Shown one piece after another: positions 11,001-20,239 of a DNA stretch of 23,223 nucleotides. Every line of letters starts with the position of its first letter. The first letter of the stretch is position 1. Made by a program: the position numbers and the translations under genes. Origin of the DNA: Phoronis australis (taxonomy: Eukaryota > Phoronida > Phoronidae); the NCBI GenBank assembly GCA_002633005.1, contig NMRA01000002.1, positions 1,187,628-1,210,850 of the forward strand, in the 5' to 3' direction. The notes beneath the pieces are model-generated. The model had not been told where the DNA came from, searched no databases, and saw only the letters and a list, made by a program, of their open reading frames with translations.

Positions 11001-14000
11001 GAGTTGTGCACCTCTACCAGTCAACATTGTCACTCTCACAACTCCCACCAGTGAGGACCAGGGACCCCATCGCTAGGTACCAGCTGACACAGTCACTCTT
11101 ATAGCTCCCACCAGGGGACCCGACCACTTACCTGTACTTGTGAGTTCGAGGACACCGCCTCCGATCCCGGTTGTTATGGAAACATGGGCAGGCGTAACCT
11201 TGACGACATAGCCTAGGCAGCTTCTTGCATTGCTCTGTTTTATAATTTTGTAGAACATATTCTGTATCTGAAATTTGAATGAAACAATGCAGACAACTTA
11301 GGAAGAGCTTGCGCGTGAACACCCTCTGTTGAACAGAAACGTGTAGGTCAAACAACTTAGCATTAAGCAACACCTATAGAGTTTTCACATCTCATTTTAT
11401 GAGATTCTAGAAAAACAAACCGCACACAAAAATACACTGAAGGAAAGTAACACGTGCATTGTGACAAATGATCACTGAATCATTCAGGGTCACAAATATT
11501 TACACAACTCACAGCCAGTTGGTAAGCTGCCAAACAACTGTTAATTTCACAAAAAACGTCAGTCTGAATGCAACATATGTCAATCAATAATAGAGAGGCA
11601 GGCATCCTGTCAGCAGGACTTGTCACACAANNNCCCCCCCCCCCCCCCGTGCCTAGCCTTTCGATCGTGACACTTTAATGATGACACGAGGAAATAATGA
11701 ATTCCAAAGAAACAGTCCCAAACCCAGTCCAGTTACAGCCCAAATCAATATTAATCAATGTCCAGCTGACCCACAGCTGGTAGTCACTACATGAAGTGAC
11801 CCCTGGTGGGTAATGGGTACTGTTCCACCAGCTGGTTTGAATAAACTTTGCCTGTTGCATTGTTATTTTAAGCAGTTTCACTAAGTGACTAATTCCTACC
11901 CTCAGCAACCATAGTTTACAGCCTGTTTACAGTTTGGGGTTCAAATCAATTTAGAAAGCAAGAGTAAACACAAGCAGTTTAGCTTTCAATTCTATTTCAA
12001 GGTAGAAGTGGTTTCCCCCGATTCCTATCTTGACAAGTCCAAGCACAAAATTCAAGTCGATACTACCCAGATGGGGGTAGTGAATTTATCCGAATCTTTA
12101 CACGTCACTATGGCAACGCAAAACAGAAACAACGAGTAGAAGATGGTGAGACATAAAAATAAGAAAATGTCGAGAAAACAATCAAATTACCAGTTAGCTA
12201 AATAAAAGCAAGTCCTTGACAGAAAGGTGAGAACAGTGCATACACGGGATTCGTCCAGCAGATGTCACAGCATCTAAACCGATTCGGTCTTCACAGAGGA
12301 CACAGGAGAAAAAGCGATCGGGATGAATCAATTCAAAGTAAATCAGCTCCCAACTGGAGTGTAGACTGGGTATTACAAAACTACCATGTGGTCTTTTAGC
12401 CTAGCCAATATTCAGGTTCAATTACTAGTACATATACTGGGCTGAAATTGATATCAAACAGGTAATTTATGGTATGATATGAAGTTCAGTGCAATGGATA
12501 CTGTAGAGTGTTTTCACCACATACTCTGCTCTATTATGGGATATAAATATATATATATATATATATACTTGTTTCACTACATACTCTTTACATTTTGCTG
12601 CAAAACATCATGAGCGTGATGTTAGAGAATAAGCGACCACATCAAGATTGAAACAGACGAAGAGGAAGTACACAGTCAACTGTTGTGTTCAATGAAAGTT
12701 GAACAATGACGAGACTTGTTGAGAAAAAGAATACAAACATGGGAGACAATCAAAAACTTTATAAAATATAAACATGGGATACAACAGCAACTCTGAAACA
12801 GGTGATCCTACCTACCACCTGTTGGAATGTCAATGTAATAATACTGGTGCTGCTACCAGAGGGGAGTTTTTTGTATTTGACAGCGGCTGACACATTGGCA
12901 TATTCACGTAGTGAATGGACCTTTTGAAAGGATGGCATGCTTTAGGCCATTTGCGCCAGCTAAGCACTACAGAGGGCACCAGGAGTACTTAGTCTCACAT
13001 GACCCGAGGACACAGCTTTCTAAAACTTCCCACTCAAAGTCTAAAGATTACACATGTGTAAAACCTGAAGACGTACCGTTCCATTTAGGGTCATCTGCAG
13101 CTCCTTGCTTCACAGTATTATTATCCGCAACTATTCCCGAAGCTATTGCTAGACTACCAAGCATAGTTGGGTCACCGACTTTCTCAGCCTGTTCCATAAG
13201 ATGGCGCTCGCGTGCATCATACACGGGCGGTCGCAAGTCATGCGAACCATGTGCAAATGCACAGTGTGCACCATTCTTTACACAGTTGCCTCGGGGGTCA
13301 GTCTCATGAACACAGGTTCCCGTCTTGTAATACCGCAGGTGGTATCGCCGTTCTGTGTCACCACCAGTGCGATGCAAGAATGGACACCTAGCGACAGACA
13401 ATGGAACCAGCTTATTGAAACACGATATTGAAAGTTGGAAGTTGTTAACACAAATTGACGATAAAAATTCCATATCCATTGCTTACTCTTTTGAGAGTTC
13501 TAAGTTGGGCAACTACACTCACAACTGTACCAGATTCAATTCTACACACCAATCAGGCTTGTTAAAATCTTAACCATCCATCAGATTTGCTGAATATTGA
13601 TCAATATGTCTGACGGAAACATGGGGATTAAATGTTTAAATATAGTAAGCTTTCAGAAAATCCCACCTTATAGGGATTGCATACACCAAATTGTGCATAG
13701 CCACACACCAGACCACAACACAGTCCCTTTCATCAAATACCACTGAAGATCCTCATGATGGCACTATTTTGTAAATTTTAGTGAGCATACCTACAGCTAT
13801 ATGGTAAATGTGACATCATGATCAAATAAAATGTAAAATTATATTGCTTATGAAGCTTTACTTGTTTGTATAAACCAGAAATCTGCAGAATGCAAGGCCC
13901 TTGCTCCCCTGAGCTGGAAAGTGCCAGTGCCTTCTGAAAGGCAATCTCCCTCCTGAAGAGAAAATCAGTTCTCCACATAGAGCTTATAAACAGTGGCAAG

Positions 14001-15484
14001 TCGCGGCTGTGTTAGTGCTTGTGAGCACTTTTATGGTTAATAAAGTCTTCTGAAGGCAAAGGTCTGTATGAATTTAAAGTGATTCTAACTTTGAGGGGAA
14101 TTTTTTTATCTTACAAGTGGAATTTGTAGGCCTGGTGATTATTAAATATTTTGTAAAGGGAAATGAGGTCGATATTGGGCCTCAAAATCACGGCATCGAT
14201 GGCTTTGGAATGATAAATCCTTTAGATGTCAATCAACAGGTAGAAAAGTAACTAATAATAAAGACTTTTCATAAATCTTTCTAAAATGTCTATTTATGAA
14301 ACAAAAGGGATATAAGCACATCGTTACATCTTTGCATATTCCTATGCCCACTACTAAAATACACTAAACATATAATCTTTTGATGTTTTCAAAAAAACAA
14401 CTACGAAAAAGTAAAAACATGCATGAAATTAATGGTGATCACCACTTGCTGCAAACACACCATGCATGTATTGTGAGGCAGACAGTTGAGATGCTTCAAG
14501 GGTATGCAGCAATAGTCACTTTTCGAGATCCCTGGTTTTGAGCATCAGTAAATTACTAAATATGACATATGTTAATATTCAAAGAGGATGAAACTGGTTC
14601 TCGTATTCAGGAATCATATGTGACTAATATACCAGATATGCTTCAGTACAAAAAGACTGCAAAATTAACATGGCACAGCTGACTGTCACAAAGTGAATTC
14701 AACGCATTTACAAGCAAACTGCATTAAAAAAGTATAACTCTAGTATAACCTAAATTTCCAAGATATGCTAAAACTATTGACCTCGAATACTGGCATAGGA
14801 CATATGTCAACATTAAAATGGCCGCCATATTTGTTTACAAAAAGCATTGTGTGTCAAACTGCTACCGAGAGTAATCGTTCATAACAAAGACGAATCAAGT
14901 CTCCAGAAAAAAAATTAAGTGATATGCTTTAAAATGGCAAACATTATATATCCAAGAATGTGAACATGTACAGAGAAATTCCAGTAACAGAGGAATCTGA
15001 AAATGACTATACATTCAATGGGACTTTCCCACCAAAATTTGAAAATGGCGTATTTGACAGATGCGATTACACTTCCACTACTTACTCATCTCCGTCCGGA
15101 CAAAGACCAGAATTTTCGTCGTATTTAGAGCAGTAGACATCTGGGCTATAGCTAAAAGTTCCGTCTCGTTTCCTAATTGGCCTCCGTCGGCGTTGATTCA
15201 TAAAATGCCAATTGAAACAGGTGTATGGCCGATGTTGGGTGCACTTGTGTTGCAAAAATAGTGGGCATTGTTGCGTCCTGAACTCTTTTAAATATCTGCA
15301 AAGGAACAGCACCAATAAGTTCGAATATTGTTTCGGTAAACCTCAACACTACTGGAAAATATAAAACCTGTGTCTTGGCGCGTTTCGCAAAGACTTACGT
15401 GTAATGCTGGGGCTTTTCTGTTTGTAAGGGAAGCACCGTACTTTCCGACGGCATCTTCATGTCAATATTGTGTGATACGCGCAT
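2021..15484 (-). CDS. unk: unkempt (unk) CCCH zinc-finger RNA-binding protein, 5' seven coding exons; 3' part outside window
   Basis: Spliced minus-strand gene: join of 15399-15484, 15086-15295, 13077-13387, 11132-11267, 4506-4623, 2592-2676 and 2021-2124, 1050 coding bases or 350 codons. All six introns are GT-AG and each junction restores the frame. Six CCCH fingers are seen: C39-C47-C55-H59, C84-C94-C100-H104, C124-C134-C141-H145, C216-C223-C229-H233, C252-C267-C273-H277 and C294-C303-C309-H313. Landmarks such as YLKEFRTQQCP, RRYHLRYYKTG, PRLCRQGYACP and VKHGDEWGDP are near-identical to vertebrate UNK as I recall it. Known for the family: a cytoplasmic protein whose two three-finger clusters bind short UAG and U-rich RNA motifs in target mRNAs, repressing translation and shaping neuronal morphology. 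The vertebrate protein is about 800 residues with a C-terminal coiled coil and RING-type domain; those are absent here because the gene continues past position 1. UNKL is the vertebrate paralogue, and I infer the single ancestral gene here. Confidence 0.96.
2125..2591 (-). other. unk intron 6 (467 bp)
   Basis: GTAAGT donor at 2591-2586 and TTTCAG acceptor ending at 2125. AT-rich, with no further exon or repeat recognised. Confidence 0.65.
2592..2676 (-). CDS. unk: unk coding exon 6 (CCCH finger 6)
   Basis: 85 bases, too short to stand out as an open frame, found by looking for the expected finger 6. Acceptor TCTCATTACAG| and donor GAAC|GTAAGT. Encodes IYKSTKCNDM, then finger 6 as C294, C303, C309, H313 (CX8CX5CX3H), ending CAFAHVE plus one base. 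This matches vertebrate UNK (YKSTKCNDM...CPRGPFCAFAHVE). In the vertebrate protein fingers 4-6 recognise UAG. The first ten exon bases belong to a 47 bp unit present three times in tandem, so two further acceptor copies lie upstream. Confidence 0.95.
2667..2807. repeat. 47 bp tandem repeat x3 spanning the 3' splice site of unk exon 6
   Basis: Copies at 2667-2713, 2714-2760 and 2761-2807. Copies 2 and 3 look identical, and copy 1 differs by one base (CTGTAATGAG against CTGTAGTGAG). On the gene strand each copy carries CA(T/C)TACAG|ATTTACAAGT, that is the acceptor and the first ten exon bases. Only copy 1 is joined to the true exon. The near-identity indicates a recent expansion. Confidence 0.97.
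2808..4505 (-). other. unk intron 5 remainder
   Basis: Intron 5 runs 2677-4505 (1829 bp) and starts with the exon 5 donor GTGAGT. Past the 47 bp repeats it is AT-rich and apparently unique. The short open frames at 3035-3286 and 3781-3994 have no recognisable similarity, and their start and end positions fit no splice sites. Confidence 0.7.
4506..4623 (-). CDS. unk: unk coding exon 5 (CCCH finger 5)
   Basis: 118 bases; acceptor TTTGCATTACAG| and donor CCGGAG|GTGAGT. It completes R248, then STPCPNVKHGDEW. Finger 5 is the long-spaced C252, C267, C273, H277 (CX14CX5CX3H), followed by TRTEQQFHPE, which is strongly conserved in UNK. The donor falls after a complete codon, so exon 6 starts in phase 0. 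The acceptor and first bases of this exon are repeated 100 bp upstream in the intron. Confidence 0.96.
4611..4781. repeat. 100 bp tandem duplication spanning the 3' splice site of unk exon 5
   Basis: AGGTGTGGATCT at 4614-4625 recurs at 4714-4725. The flanks also align: TACAATAGAGGGC with TACACAACAGAGGGC, and CTGCATGGTACGAACACATA with CTGCATAGTATGCACGCATA. On the gene strand both copies hold an AG acceptor followed by ATCCACACCT, the start of exon 5. Identity is roughly 70 percent by eye, older than the exon 6 case. Confidence 0.85.
4782..5042 (+). repeat. Solo copy of the repeat family with a (CA)n microsatellite in its tail
   Basis: CAAAATTTTTATGAAAATCC, then a GGTTCTGGAGAGACAGC box, GATGGAGATAACGACATAATGCG and finally GTGGGTGCAGG reproduce the box order and tail of the copies at 456-1860. 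The alternating CA run at 4985-5036 lies between the two arms of the tail. It sits inside intron 4 of unk. Confidence 0.7.
4985..5036. repeat. (CA)n microsatellite with CACG variants
   Basis: About 52 bp, ACACGC units first and then a pure AC run. Probably length-polymorphic. The open frames that cross it are simple-sequence artefacts. Confidence 0.97.
7429..7468. repeat. Perfect 19 bp tandem duplication
   Basis: GCAGACCTTCACTTGGATT at 7429-7447 and again at 7450-7468, separated by TT. Intronic, no function suggested. Confidence 0.95.
7876..7980. repeat. Degenerate tandem repeat of about 30 bp, three and a half copies
   Basis: Units beginning GTCATA at 7876, 7909, 7938 and 7968, each followed by a CCACAAGACCA-type box and, in two of them, AGTCACAA. 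Copy lengths vary from 29 to 33 bp. Intronic. Confidence 0.85.
8110..8148. repeat. 16 bp tandem repeat, 2.4 copies
   Basis: CCTTGCAGTACAGATA, CCTTGCAGCACAGATA, then a partial CCTTGCA. Intronic. Confidence 0.93.
11016..11119. repeat. Diverged 63 bp tandem duplication beside the exon 4 donor
   Basis: ACCAGTCAACATTGTCACTC at 11016 recurs as ACCAGCTGACACAGTCACTC at 11079, and both continue into CTCCCACCAG. It ends about 12 bp before the exon 4 boundary, within intron 4. Unlike the exon 5 and 6 repeats, it contains no exon bases. Confidence 0.75.
11132..11267 (-). CDS. unk: unk coding exon 4 (CCCH finger 4)
   Basis: 136 bases; acceptor AAATTTCAG| and donor TACAG|GTAAGT. The split codon G+AT gives D203, then TEYVLQNYKTEQCKK. 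Finger 4 is C216, C223, C229, H233 (CX6CX5CX3H). There is an additional cysteine at 231 (CPCFH), where I recall CPYYH in the vertebrate protein. The basic tail DRRRCPRTHKY leads into finger 5. Finger 4 is the first of the second RNA-binding cluster. Intron 4 downstream is the longest in the window, 6508 bp. Confidence 0.96.
11631..11648. repeat. NNN gap followed by C15 homopolymer
   Basis: Three N at 11631-11633 and fifteen C at 11634-11648. The N bases probably stand for unresolved homopolymer length. Confidence 0.97.
12541..12567. repeat. (AT)n microsatellite
   Basis: Alternating AT tract with a TAAA interruption near its start, in intron 3. Likely length-variable. Confidence 0.95.
13077..13387 (-). 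CDS. unk: unk coding exon 3 (end of finger 2, finger 3, linker)
   Basis: 311 bases; acceptor TGTCTGTCGCTAG| and donor AACG|GTACGT. It starts with the last base of E99, then CPFLHR closes finger 2 (C100, H104). RRYHLRYYKTG leads into finger 3 (C124, C134, C141, H145; CX9CX6CX3H), and then HDLRPPVYD. Residues 150-202 form the linker between the two finger clusters. It is less conserved and ends DDPKWN, comparable to the EPRWQ of vertebrate UNK just before finger 4. An open frame continues past the donor to a stop near 13048; GTACGT and the exact phase match to exon 4 argue that the exon ends at 13077. Confidence 0.96.
13388..15085 (-). other. unk intron 2 (1698 bp)
   Basis: Donor GTAAGT at 15085-15080, acceptor GTCGCTAG ending at 13388. 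AT-rich, apparently unique. AAAATGGCCGCCATATTT near 14816 contains a palindromic GGCCGCC/YY1-like core. No exon recognised. Confidence 0.8.
15086..15295 (-). CDS. unk: unk coding exon 2 (CCCH finger 1, first half of finger 2)
   Basis: 210 bases; acceptor GTTCCTTTGCAG| and donor GATGA|GTAAGT. Encodes Y30 to D98 plus two bases of E99. It opens with YLKEFRTQQCP. Finger 1 is C39, C47, C55, H59 (CX7CX7CX3H), followed by the basic run NQRRRRPIRKRDG. Finger 2 starts with C84 and C94 and is completed in the next exon, so intron 2 cuts finger 2 between its second and third cysteines. Intron 1 upstream is only 103 bp. The match to vertebrate UNK is almost residue for residue. Confidence 0.97.
15399..15484 (-). 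CDS. unk: unk coding exon 1 (N-terminus)
   Basis: Encodes residues 1-28 plus two bases of T29 and ends in TEKPQHY(T), the same motif that precedes YLKEF in vertebrate UNK (EKPQHYT). The donor is AC|GTAAGTCT at 15398. Three in-frame ATGs are available: 15484, 15460 and 15454. I chose 15484 because it is the first after an in-frame TAA at 15508-15506. It has G at -3, and so does 15460, so context does not decide between them. The region before PSES is not conserved in my memory of the family, so the start is uncertain by up to ten residues. The first three codons after 15454 give MPSES. Confidence 0.87.
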
Positions 15485-15720
15485 CTCTTCTGCGCACGAT
15501 TTCCTTTAACAAGAGATTGGCTGAAATAGTCACATGACTGAGTTTCCTCCATGAAGCTTGTAAACAACAAAGGCAAGGTCATTCTTCCAAGAAAATACAA
15601 GTCGAAAAACATGCAATGGCGGAACAAATTACACATACATTTCTCACTCCAATAGGCCAATGAAATGATCAAATCATTTTCAAGAATTTTTCAGAGGAAA
15701 ATTCAGGTTATCACCGGCAA
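15485..15720 (-). promoter_or_regulatory. unk 5' flank with CCAAT boxes
   Basis: Immediately upstream of the unk start. A CCAAT box reads on the gene strand at 15516-15520 and two more on the opposite strand at 15649-15653 and 15657-15661, 8 bp apart. TCCGCCATTGC on the gene strand near 15613-15623 resembles a YY1 site. No convincing TATA box is close to the start. The transcription start is not visible, and a 5' untranslated exon further upstream is possible. Function is inferred from position and motif only. Confidence 0.35.
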
Positions 15721-17525
15721 GCCGAGGCAAGTGGTTGCTTGTTCCTCACTGCTTGAAGATTATAAAGTAGCCGAATTAGCGGCTAGGCCTAATTTCGTAA
15801 CACCGTACCTCAGAAATGGATGACTAATATGAATTTTTCACATATTACGCTTTATGCATTGTTCTCCAAAAAAGAGTATTAGCAGTTTATTTTAAAATGG
15901 TCCACTTTTTAGGGGATTATCAAAGTAGGGCTCCAATGATTTTCATGAAAAATATAATACGAAAGCGAAATGCGTGGAGTTTTGGAGATTTCATCGTGTC
16001 TTGCTTTCAATGTTTTAATTGCTATCATTGTACCTTGCTTTTTTGCTAAATTTTACCACTAAAAACAGATGGTCACGTGACACAATTAACCACAGATTGA
16101 TAAAAAAATCAAATGAATCAAATTCAATGCAGGCTTTCTACTTTTACTAAATTAAAATCTACAGTTTTGTAGATATTTCAATAGATACCCAGACTCTCGA
16201 TAAGACCTTACATTGCATTCATTTTGACGATGAGTGTAAGTAACGTTTCTCGGTTTCTGAGTCAAACGCATTCTAGGAGCAAATGCTCAAAGCTTCCGTT
16301 TCACGATTTTACCGTGACTTTTTTATTTTTGGTCGGTTAAGCACACGACAATCTTTTAAATATATTTTGCAAACTGCAAAGTACAACATCGACAAAATCC
16401 GATATAACTTGCATTCGATTTTTTGACACTACTGATGTAATTCTTACATAAACTCATTTTCATTGGATTTCCCTTAATGCACAACTTATTGATTACATCC
16501 AGCAAATATGTAGAAATCGGCGACATCGTCCTGACCGACCAACGTAATAATATGCGTCAAGCTTCATCTTTTATACGCAATAAAACTTTACCATGTTGTG
16601 CTTGATACTTGTGCAAAAAGTACTCTTGGCGTCATAAAATACGTGACATGTATTGGTGACTTAAATTGAGGACTAGCGTAAAACGTATGGGACAGATAAA
16701 ATACATGCGTGAGTCCTAAACACAACCCTGCCTTCCCATGCACTCGCCAGTTTAAAACACAGAATTCTGAATTCTATCAATCGAAAAAAGATATAACTTT
16801 AATAAGAACTTCGTACATTACAGTCATCTGCGTATAATTAAAGAATAAAAATGACTTTCAGTCTCGGTCACATTACTGACATTTTTTTAAACTTGGGCAC
16901 TTTTGGCTCCCTGTCACAAATTATTTCGGTCTTTTCCCCCTTTCCGGATACTTTCCCGTCCCACGGACATATTTCTTTCTCGCGGACCGACCAGCTCTGA
17001 AGAAATTTCTATCAACACTTTTGTCTAAAAGAAGAAAGTCCCTACTCAGAACAGAGAGTACTTCTAAATCATACTCTTAATTAATGTTACGTGTCTAGCA
17101 CAAAAAATCATAACAAGCATATTTCTAGTACCGGCTACGGTTTAGGACCCCCTACAAAGGAGTGCTGTCTTGTAGCCGTAGAGCCCCAATATGGCGACCG
17201 AGGGGTGCCGGGTGTGAAATTCAGAAAATAGCAACGACAGGAGATCGAACACTGTAGCGACAGTGGATTGAAAAATAGAAGAGGGGTAGCTCGAGAATTG
17301 TCGTCACTGCGAAAGGGGTAACTTTCGATAATGGTTAAGACCAGGGCATCTCATTTTTGTCCTTGTAGGAAGTTTATTGAATATAATAGAGAGATTTCGC
17401 AAAACGACGTGTTAACGTGAATTGTCAGGCATTCACAACATATTGCCATACATGCCAGTGTCGGCTGTGACGTAATCACGTGTGTTTGAGTATTTTACGC
17501 GAATAGGCCCACGCCTTATTCACAG
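15721..17525. other. Upstream intergenic DNA, no gene seen
   Basis: AT-rich, no open frame of note on either strand. A small hairpin pairs CGGCTAC at 17132-17138 with GTAGCCG at 17172-17178. CACGTG at 17477-17482 directly follows TGACGTAA at 17468-17475. Distal regulatory DNA of unk or of a divergent gene is possible, but nothing shows it. Confidence 0.5.
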
Positions 17526-17688
17526 TCGCCATTTTAACGATGAGCCTCTTTTTAGGTTATAAAAACAATGCATTGTGCGCTTAATCACAACGCAAAGCGT
17601 GATTTTTTCGCGTGCTTCGTTATATTTATGTCTCAAATGCATTATTTTTTAAACCTAAAAAGAGTCTCACTACTAAAATGACGAAACC
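17526..17688. repeat. Fold-back element with imperfect inverted arms of about 50 bp
   Basis: Left arm 17526-17574, right arm 17636-17684. The core GCCTCTTTTTAGGTT pairs with AACCTAAAAAGAGTC with one mismatch, and similarity extends outwards through CATTTTAACGATGAG against CTCACTACTAAAATG and inwards through AATGCATT on both sides. A second small hairpin, AATCACAACGC-AAA-GCGTGATT, lies in the loop at 17583-17604. The pattern is that of a short fold-back or MITE-like element. No target-site duplication could be identified by eye. Confidence 0.6.
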
Positions 17689-19939
17689 TGTGGACCCTTT
17701 TTAATTTTTATTTGGTAAGGCATGAGACGATTTTTATTTTGATAGGGTTCTTAATCTTTCTTATTTGCTTCAGTATAAAATGTACACGATTCTTTTGTTT
17801 ATAAGTGTTCTCAAAGTTTAGTAGCAAGAAAGCACTTTTTCCAAAATCATCATTCTGCAGGGGTTCGCAGGATATCATAGAACTAGAATAGATTTTTAAC
17901 AGATATGATTTTGTGTTGTTAATTTTTTACATACTGAATTTACATGCATCTATTTATTTTAAACTGCAAAAAAAAATTTCGCATTCTAATAGTTGACCAT
18001 TTTTCGCAGGAGTTCGTAGAAACGATTTTTTTCACATTCAACATATATTCCTATGTAGCGGATAAATACTACAATAACTGGACACCCTGAGCTCAATTAT
18101 TCAGATCACGTTCAGGGGCGGATCCAGGATTTTGAGTTAATGGGGGCCAGGGCAGAGCATTAGCCAGGATTTTGCACCCGAACTGCCAATAGAATCCGGC
18201 TGGAAGAATTTTAAATGGGACCGTTTACTTTCAGGTTCGCTTAAAACATTAGCTCTTGCGAAACCCATTTTTGTTACTGTAACCTGAATAGTCACGTGCA
18301 ATTCAAAAGTATGCGCCGTAGTTCACGTTCACGTAGCTTTGCAAAGCCTCTCCGATAATTTACAATACAAAAATAGTAAAACGCATGCGTAGACACACGC
18401 ACGACCCACGCACGCATACAGACATCTCAGCCACACAAATGTTTGAAAAGATTATTTAATAATCTACACGGAGCCCACTTTCTAACAAATAATTTGTAAA
18501 TTACTTTTAAGTAAGTCAGGTTCGTGATATTCGATTTTTTTGTGTAGCTGCCAAGAAGGGGTAATGGAGTTTAATCGCGTCTCATATCGTATTTACAAAA
18601 CATAAGAACAAACTAATATTTTCTGCCTTATGTTTGCCAAACAATACCCGTGTAGGTTAGGTTCAATGGGTTTACTAGTTCTCGATAAGTCAAGTTGTTT
18701 ACATTTACCAATAAGTTTGAACCATCGCACAAGACCAAGAATATAAGTGAACAAGATTTTCCACCTTATGCTTCGAATTCTACACAACTGCGAACTTAAA
18801 TTTGGTACACGAATTTTTAGTAAAAACTAGGCCTGTGACTAAACCTTACTTGAATCCCTTCACTTTTGTATCTTTAGTAAAAATTAACTTTCAAGATATT
18901 ACGATTTTGTTATCATTCTCCTGACTGTACACTATTTAACCGATTTCACCCTTTAAATAATATATTTTGCTTTTAATAAGATGACATGACGAAACTAGTA
19001 GCCAACAGTTTTGTTTCGGTCATTATAGTTGACAGCAGTCCAAGCAAAATCAGGGCGATGAGGAAGGCTAACTTGTAATTCGTCCGAGTCAAAGCTGAAA
19101 TGGAAGGAGCAAGACTTTGTGAGAAGTCAGAGCACGATTCCAAGCTGACTTCCAAAAATCGTATAATTTAACTGAGGCCACCGAGGTGCAGATAAAATTC
19201 GTATGAGTTTTATGACACCAACTTTTCTACTCACAATCGCGCTCAGTAAAAATGTCCACTCATAAAAGATTCACTTGTAAAGTTTGGTTTTCTCCCCCAA
19301 AACCTGTCAAAAATAACCCCCGATGAAATTAGTTAAATCTCCTGCCGGTAACCATTGTTTTTACGACGAGCCAAGTCATGCAAAATACACAGGTCGACCG
19401 TCGCGTATCTCTCATTTTTTCTTTGTAACGTGTGGCGCTTTGGAGTTTACAGTCCAAGAGCCTCATGAAATGGAGTCGTGAGGCCTTTGAAATTATTAGG
19501 CCTGGTTAGGCCTACGTGTCAGTGTGGTGAGTGTGGGGATCAATGTTCTGACCGAAAACTATAAGTGCTAGTGTTTTGATTACCACACGAGGGCAGCACT
19601 ATTTGTTAATGTTTATGGACGTTAGATAGCGCTATTTACTAGAGTTCTGTTTTGTGAGGAAGTGCATGGACATCACATTGGATTAGCGTACAATTTCTTT
19701 GGTAAACTGCGTTTTTGCAGAAACTAATTGTGGAATTTGCAAATGGTGTGAATTATCGCGATGTTCTCTATATAATCTTTGTCTGTTAGCTGAGGGGGCA
19801 TGCTGGTTTTCTTTGTGCTTGAAAATAGATACATGGTCTGCCTAGTTTGCTAAAAGTAATAACAATGTAACCAGCTGAGAGGCTACGTGGTGCCTACGTG
19901 CGATATATGGCACGATATAGGGTAAAGTGAAAACGAGCA
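17689..19939. other. Intergenic DNA with a transposon-like fragment
   Basis: CAGGGGCGGATCCAGGATTT at 18113-18132, followed by a G-rich stretch to about 18170, resembles the GGGGCGGATCCAGG motif I recall from ends of short DNA transposons in many invertebrate genomes. No second terminus was found. A possible terminal exon at 18973-19094 (minus) is discussed in the findings. CCACACGAGGGCAG at 19583-19596 is a CTCF-like match with one clear mismatch. Otherwise nothing recognised. Confidence 0.45.
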
Positions 19940-20239
19940 TTTTAAAATGTGTCGGTTTTTGACGGTGAAATCGACACATTTCGTTTCTCAACTAAAACCC
20001 GCAAAAACTTACTGATTAAACTACGATCACCTAGTGGATCGTCACTTTCCGGTAGCGGGACAGCGGGCGCGAATTTCTTCCAGTTGGACGGTCCTCCGCC
20101 AACCGTAGGCCTAATGGATACGTGGCCGTAGGGCAGCCGGTCAGGCCTTTCAGTATGTGGACCGCTCCAGATGCCATACTGAGAGATCACATAAAATATA
20201 TATGCCGGTCGGCACTTAGTCCGCGACATCACGACCGCC
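19940..20239. repeat. Left edge of the satellite array with broken, partly inverted units
   Basis: AAATGTGTCG at 19945-19954 faces CGACACATTT at 19972-19981. GTGTCGGTTT here is the reverse of the AAACCGACAC box of the 72 bp unit, and TCGACACATTTCG is the forward version. The rest, 19990-20239, is GC-rich and only loosely related to the array. Confidence 0.5.

Larger units (their letters stand above)
5043..11131 (-). other. unk intron 4 (whole intron 4624-11131, 6508 bp)
   Basis: Donor GTAAGT at 11131-11126, acceptor ending at 4624. The intron is AT-rich and largely unique. It contains the duplicated splice site and repeat copy at its 3' end and several small tandem duplications listed separately. 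I looked for a further CCCH or other conserved exon and found none. The small open frames (for example 7006-7212, 8029-8256, 9525-9728) show no recognisable motif. Confidence 0.7.
11268..13076 (-). other. unk intron 3 (1809 bp)
   Basis: Donor GTACGT at 13076-13071, acceptor TTTCAG ending at 11268. It holds a 3-base N gap, a C15 run, an (AT)n tract and a structured repeat-like stretch at 11760-11830 containing GTCACT-ACATGA-AGTGAC. No further coding exon recognised. The open frame at 12911-13309 on the plus strand is mostly a shadow of exon 3. Confidence 0.75.

Noticed and set aside
18593-18787. 64-codon minus-strand open frame
   Set aside because: No recognisable motif, no splice context, composition like the surrounding AT-rich DNA.
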